Positions 60,261-64,000 of a stretch of DNA of 64,000 nt are shown piece after piece. The stretch is from NCBI GenBank assembly GCA_009617715.1, contig VTFK01000328.1, forward strand, positions 310,001-374,000, given 5' to 3'. The stretch comes from Plectrocnemia conspersa. Its lineage: Eukaryota > Arthropoda > Insecta > Trichoptera > Polycentropodidae. The position numbers were made by a program, and so were the translations under genes. The notes under the pieces were generated by a model. That model saw only the letters and a program-made list of their open reading frames with translations. It was not told where the DNA came from and did not search any database. The number at the start of each line of letters is the position of its first letter. Within the stretch, counting starts at the first letter, position 1.

Positions 60261-63200
60261 TTGATTTGTGTGTCAAAAGCAGATATAATAATCAGTTCAC
60301 CGTTACTATCTGTTAGATAGATGTATTCACAAAACATAGTTACGTCCAGATCGGACATAAGATAAGATAGGAATCTATTTCATCGCATAATCTGAATCTT
60401 ACGTGCAAACCCAATAATATTTTATCGTGTTTTTTAATAATACTAAGAGCATTTAAAAATTATGCAATTTAAAATATATATATATGTTCGGTATACAAAA
60501 GGGTTTTAAAAATCTCGTTCAAGTAATATATAGATAATTTTACAGAAAGTTAAGAGTATGATGTTCTTAAATGCAGTTAAAAGAAAAAAATTCAGCTATT
60601 TAAAATAAATTAATCATTTAATACGGATAGCACAGATTTAATTTTTTTTTAGATACATAGTATAGTATGAGAGCGAACCCGGGCCGTGGGAAAACAATGA
60701 TTCAGGGCCTCATGGCAAAATATATTAAATAACTAGGTCCCAAAATTAACAATGACAGAAATTTTACTAAATAAACAATTAATATAAAATTGCAAGTTAG
60801 ATTAAAATCTCAAAAAAATCGGAAACTACGATCACTAAAAACATTTGTGAATTGAAATGTAATTTATGTATGTCTGTAAATGTCAAAAATGCTTTAAAAA
60901 AACTATGAAACTATGAAAATGAAAAATACGCTTCATGACAAAAATATCACCTTATATATTTTTTAACATCGTAATATAATTAATTGATTTAATAATAATA
61001 AGTACGTGTTAACCCTTTCTATGCTACAAATAAATATTAAAATTAGCCATCGTTGCGAGATATTTTCTGAAACGATATTTCAAGCAAAATATTTTTATTA
61101 TGCATTAAAAATTATTAAGAATATCTAATATTAACCTGATAATAAGTCCTGTTTTTTTTAGCTGCTTAATATTTTTTAATATCTTTAAAAAATTGTTACA
61201 ATAAAATACCACATGATATATATTAAGTGCAATGTCATCAATTTTTAGTACTTTGATATATAAAAAAATAGGGTTCACCAGAGAATTTTTTTAATTAAAT
61301 AATAAAACTAACATTAAATTTAAGTATGATTTTCTCTGTCTAATTTTAATTTGTAATTATATAAGCAATAAGCGCTTTTATCCAATCATTTGAAATGATT
61401 AGATAGAGGCATTGGTTAACTAGTTTTTAAATAACCTAAAAAAATTACTTTCAGTTTGAGAAAATATAAATAGAAAAATTGCCAAGCAAAGTATGACAAA
61501 ATTTAAGGAAAAATTAGTTTATTTTGAGAGTTCACGATCTAAAATTTATTTTTTTTAAATCATGGTAATATTTAAAGAGGCAATTAAAAACCAGATTGTG
61601 AGCTCTTAAAAATGATTTTTATCTTAACGAATAGTATAATTTATCAAGTATGTCTTAACTTTTCACGACAAATAAGATAAGTTGATAATTCTATAAATTT
61701 ACATATTTTAGTAATTGTTGTTTAAGTCAAATATTTCTGAGTATAAATAAAAAATCTATTTTTTAATGTTTTATTTAACGTCATATATTACTATGAATTT
61801 GTTGCGATAATTTGATACCATGCAAAAATATGACGTGATATTAAACTATAATGAGCTTTTAATGACGTTTCGCACAAAAAAAGCCGACGGATATTCAAGA
61901 TATGATAAAGTAAATACATTAAAAATTAAAAATTAAATTTATTATTACATTTTAATGTGCAATTATATATTCATTAATTTTATTGTCACTTTGGATATAG
62001 CATTGACACTATTTTAATAAAATCATATGTTTTTACTTAAATTGAAATTCACTAGAATCTGACACGTTTCCTGTGTATAAAAATGCAGGATCTTTTTTTT
62101 AATCTATTTATCTATCAAGTCAAGATGGACAGATTTGAAACAAAAAAATAAAATTACAAAACAGTGTTAATATCACACAAAGATTAAATATATATATTTG
62201 TGAATTATATTTTCACTTAAATAAAATATTCTAACTACACCTAGTAATTCACAAGTGGTTTCATGTTACATGTACTATAATAAAATTTTAATTTCTGATA
62301 TTATAAATAAAAGTATAAGCTTTCATTTTAATGCCACCACACTTTTAGTATAAATTGCAACAAAGTTTACCACACCTGTTTAAAAGCATAAAAAGTACGC
62401 TTATCTTTTTTTAACTTTTATTTAAAAACACCTGAATGTTTTCTTTTTTCACAAGAAACACTCGCCACACATAATTTATTTTACATAATGTAATAAATTA
62501 CAACATCCTTGAAACTTCTGGTTTCGCAATACCGATAATTATTTTTACTTATGCGCGAAAAAGTAGGCGGACAAAAGAACTATTATGCTCTCTACATTTC
62601 TCAGATCACAGATTCGGATGAAAAATAAATAAATATGACATAATATAAACGTCTCGTTTCAGAGACATTGAAAGATCCTAAGAAAAGATATCTTTCTGCA
62701 GATTGACAGTGGAATGTCATTAAAAATGAAATGATATAGTGTATTCAAAATGAGATAGTAAATATATGTTCATTCAAAATTAATATTCTAACTCATTAGT
62801 TATAGTTTTTTAATCTGATTGGCTTGCAATCCTAATGCAAATTGGCGCCTTTAAACATGAGCATATAATCAAATAACAGTTCGTTATATCATATTATATT
62901 AGTGGAAGTTGGATATATAAGGATTCTAATACATGCGTATGGAAATATATGTATAAGCTTTATCTAATATTTGCGATGTTATAATGTGATTTGTGTAGCT
63001 AAACACATGAATCGAGATTGAATAATATTTTGATTAGCTACAATATGATGTTAACGTGTGTTTATTAACGAGTGGTAAATACTAAAATATCATGTAACAG
63101 TGACTATGTAATTGTGGTTCAACTGTGATTATGTATTTACATAACTAATTATCTAATATACAAACATGGTAAAAGCGACCTGTTTATATTTAAGCTATTA

Positions 63201-63535
63201 GTATTAAAAAAATACATAAACATATATACATATACATAGAAAAGTTTCATTACAGTATAATTAAATATGTCTGTTACAAATGCCTTTTATGCATGTGATA
63301 TAAAGCTTGTTTATTACATAAAATATAAATTACCACAAGACCTGCCGCAAACTGTCAGTGTAACACTTTTCTTTATTTTAAACATATTTGGTTAAAAAGC
63401 AGATTTTCCCCTTAAACATAATTCTTTTAAGTTACATTCATACATACGATATAATATGTAGATTTATTTAAAATGAAAGAATTTATATTTACTTGGGTTA
63501 TGCAAATATTATAAATGTACTATTGCATGAATACA
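60261..63535. other. AT-rich sequence, nothing recognised
   Basis: Small homopolymer and (AT)n runs, for example 60474-60486. No gene, mobile-element motif or sizeable repeat seen. Confidence 0.45.
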
Positions 63536-63704
63536 TATTTACTTCTAGTTAATACCACGAAGGCTAAATTCTCCGTTTCTAACCATAACGAAAATCTAGT
63601 ATTTCCACCGCGAAATCTACGAAACAACCTTAAAAATCCACATTGCGATAACCTACCGAAATGAAAGGAAAATAAATAAAACATGGCACGGGCGGCTTAC
63701 TCAC

Positions 63705-63890
63705 CCGGTACAAATGATCCTTCTGAAAGGCTGAAACGTAAAACGCAAAGGGTTAGGCGTGTTTGGGAAAGGTAGGCAAAATGGCGAGAAAAAGCTGAAG
63801 ACAGCTATCCGAATGCCAGGTTGACAATCAGGACTAACGTAGGTATCACAAAGCTTTACAAGGCTACACTGTGTCGAGGGAAACAACTAG
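63705..63890 (-). other. Candidate upstream non-coding exon (minus strand)
   Basis: A GC-richer block ends, in the minus sense, with CCGG followed by GTGAGTAAG (donor at 63696-63704). A TTTTACGTTTCAG acceptor-like word lies only about 26 bases upstream of that donor, so the exon could be very short. Otherwise it extends as a first exon towards 63890. It is in the right orientation to be spliced to the acceptor at 39547, which would imply a 24-kb intron. The 61-codon frame here (63701-63886) has no recognised product. Confidence 0.3.
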
Positions 63891-63894
63891 TATA

Positions 63895-64000
63895 TATAAT
63901 ACATATATACAATTATGAGGTAGCATTTTTTATTTAACATGATGCGCGAATATTACTAAAAATATTTTTATTGTATTTTGCTTGCCAATTTAATTAGAAC
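63895..64000. other. AT-rich end of window
   Basis: Nothing recognised. Confidence 0.4.

Noticed and set aside
20235..63510. ATGCAAAT octamer (POU-type) words at several places, for example 20235, 27424, 33655 (-), 51565, 62835 and near 63502
   Set aside because: In 64 kb of AT-rich DNA about this many occurrences are expected by chance. None shows supporting context beyond lying in or near some GC islands.
1..64000. CRISPR arrays, rRNA genes, operons, prophage
   Set aside because: None seen. The sequence character is eukaryotic nuclear DNA.

Overview
The window looks like eukaryotic, very probably insect, nuclear DNA. It is strongly AT-rich, has no dense gene array, and carries decayed Jockey-type LINEs, a mariner transposase relic and piggyBac-type TTAA elements, all typical of insects. 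The species cannot be told from the sequence. The mobile-element fragments are full of stops and frameshifts.

Host genes: only one exon can be supported with confidence, at 39230-39546 on the minus strand. It has a strong polypyrimidine-CAG acceptor, an ATG preceded by an in-frame stop, 35 Gly/Ser/Pro/Gln-rich codons and a GTAAGT donor. Because an acceptor precedes the 5'UTR part and a donor ends the coding part, sequence on both sides should be intron of one large minus-strand gene. A weaker candidate upstream non-coding exon lies at about 63705-63890. Islands of higher GC scattered through the AT-rich background (for example 22350-22660, 24780-25600, 27250-27780, 36600-36945, 40420-40720, 44740-45020, 47340-47630, 55240-55740, 59000-60260) look like conserved non-coding elements of such a gene. 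That is inference.

Layout: 1-7440 is AT-rich sequence with a Jockey reverse-transcriptase relic (1139-1932) and a degenerate piggyBac-type MITE (4007-4488). 7622-17721 is a head-to-tail duplication of about 5.04 kb. Each copy holds a minus-strand Jockey relic interrupted by other DNA that includes a plus-strand mariner relic, followed by part of an unusual element. That element is complete only in the second copy, at 16270-18631. It has inverted terminal repeats of about 325 bp around a broken minus-strand gene with TLDGYNT, TFDQPL and GGFHMLMSF motifs, and I cannot place it in a named transposon superfamily. 20-35 kb carries more Jockey-type LINE pieces, several inverted repeats and GC islands. 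37179-37685 is a better preserved piggyBac-type MITE with TTAA on both sides. 39.2-39.5 kb is the exon. 40-64 kb is AT-rich intron-like sequence with GC islands, a LINE relic at 52700-53420, fold-back repeats and a diverged 337-bp tandem pair at 54131-54780.

The best candidate for something undescribed is the 2.36-kb long-TIR element. Both its TIRs carry a perfect AGGTCA-A-AGGTCA direct repeat.
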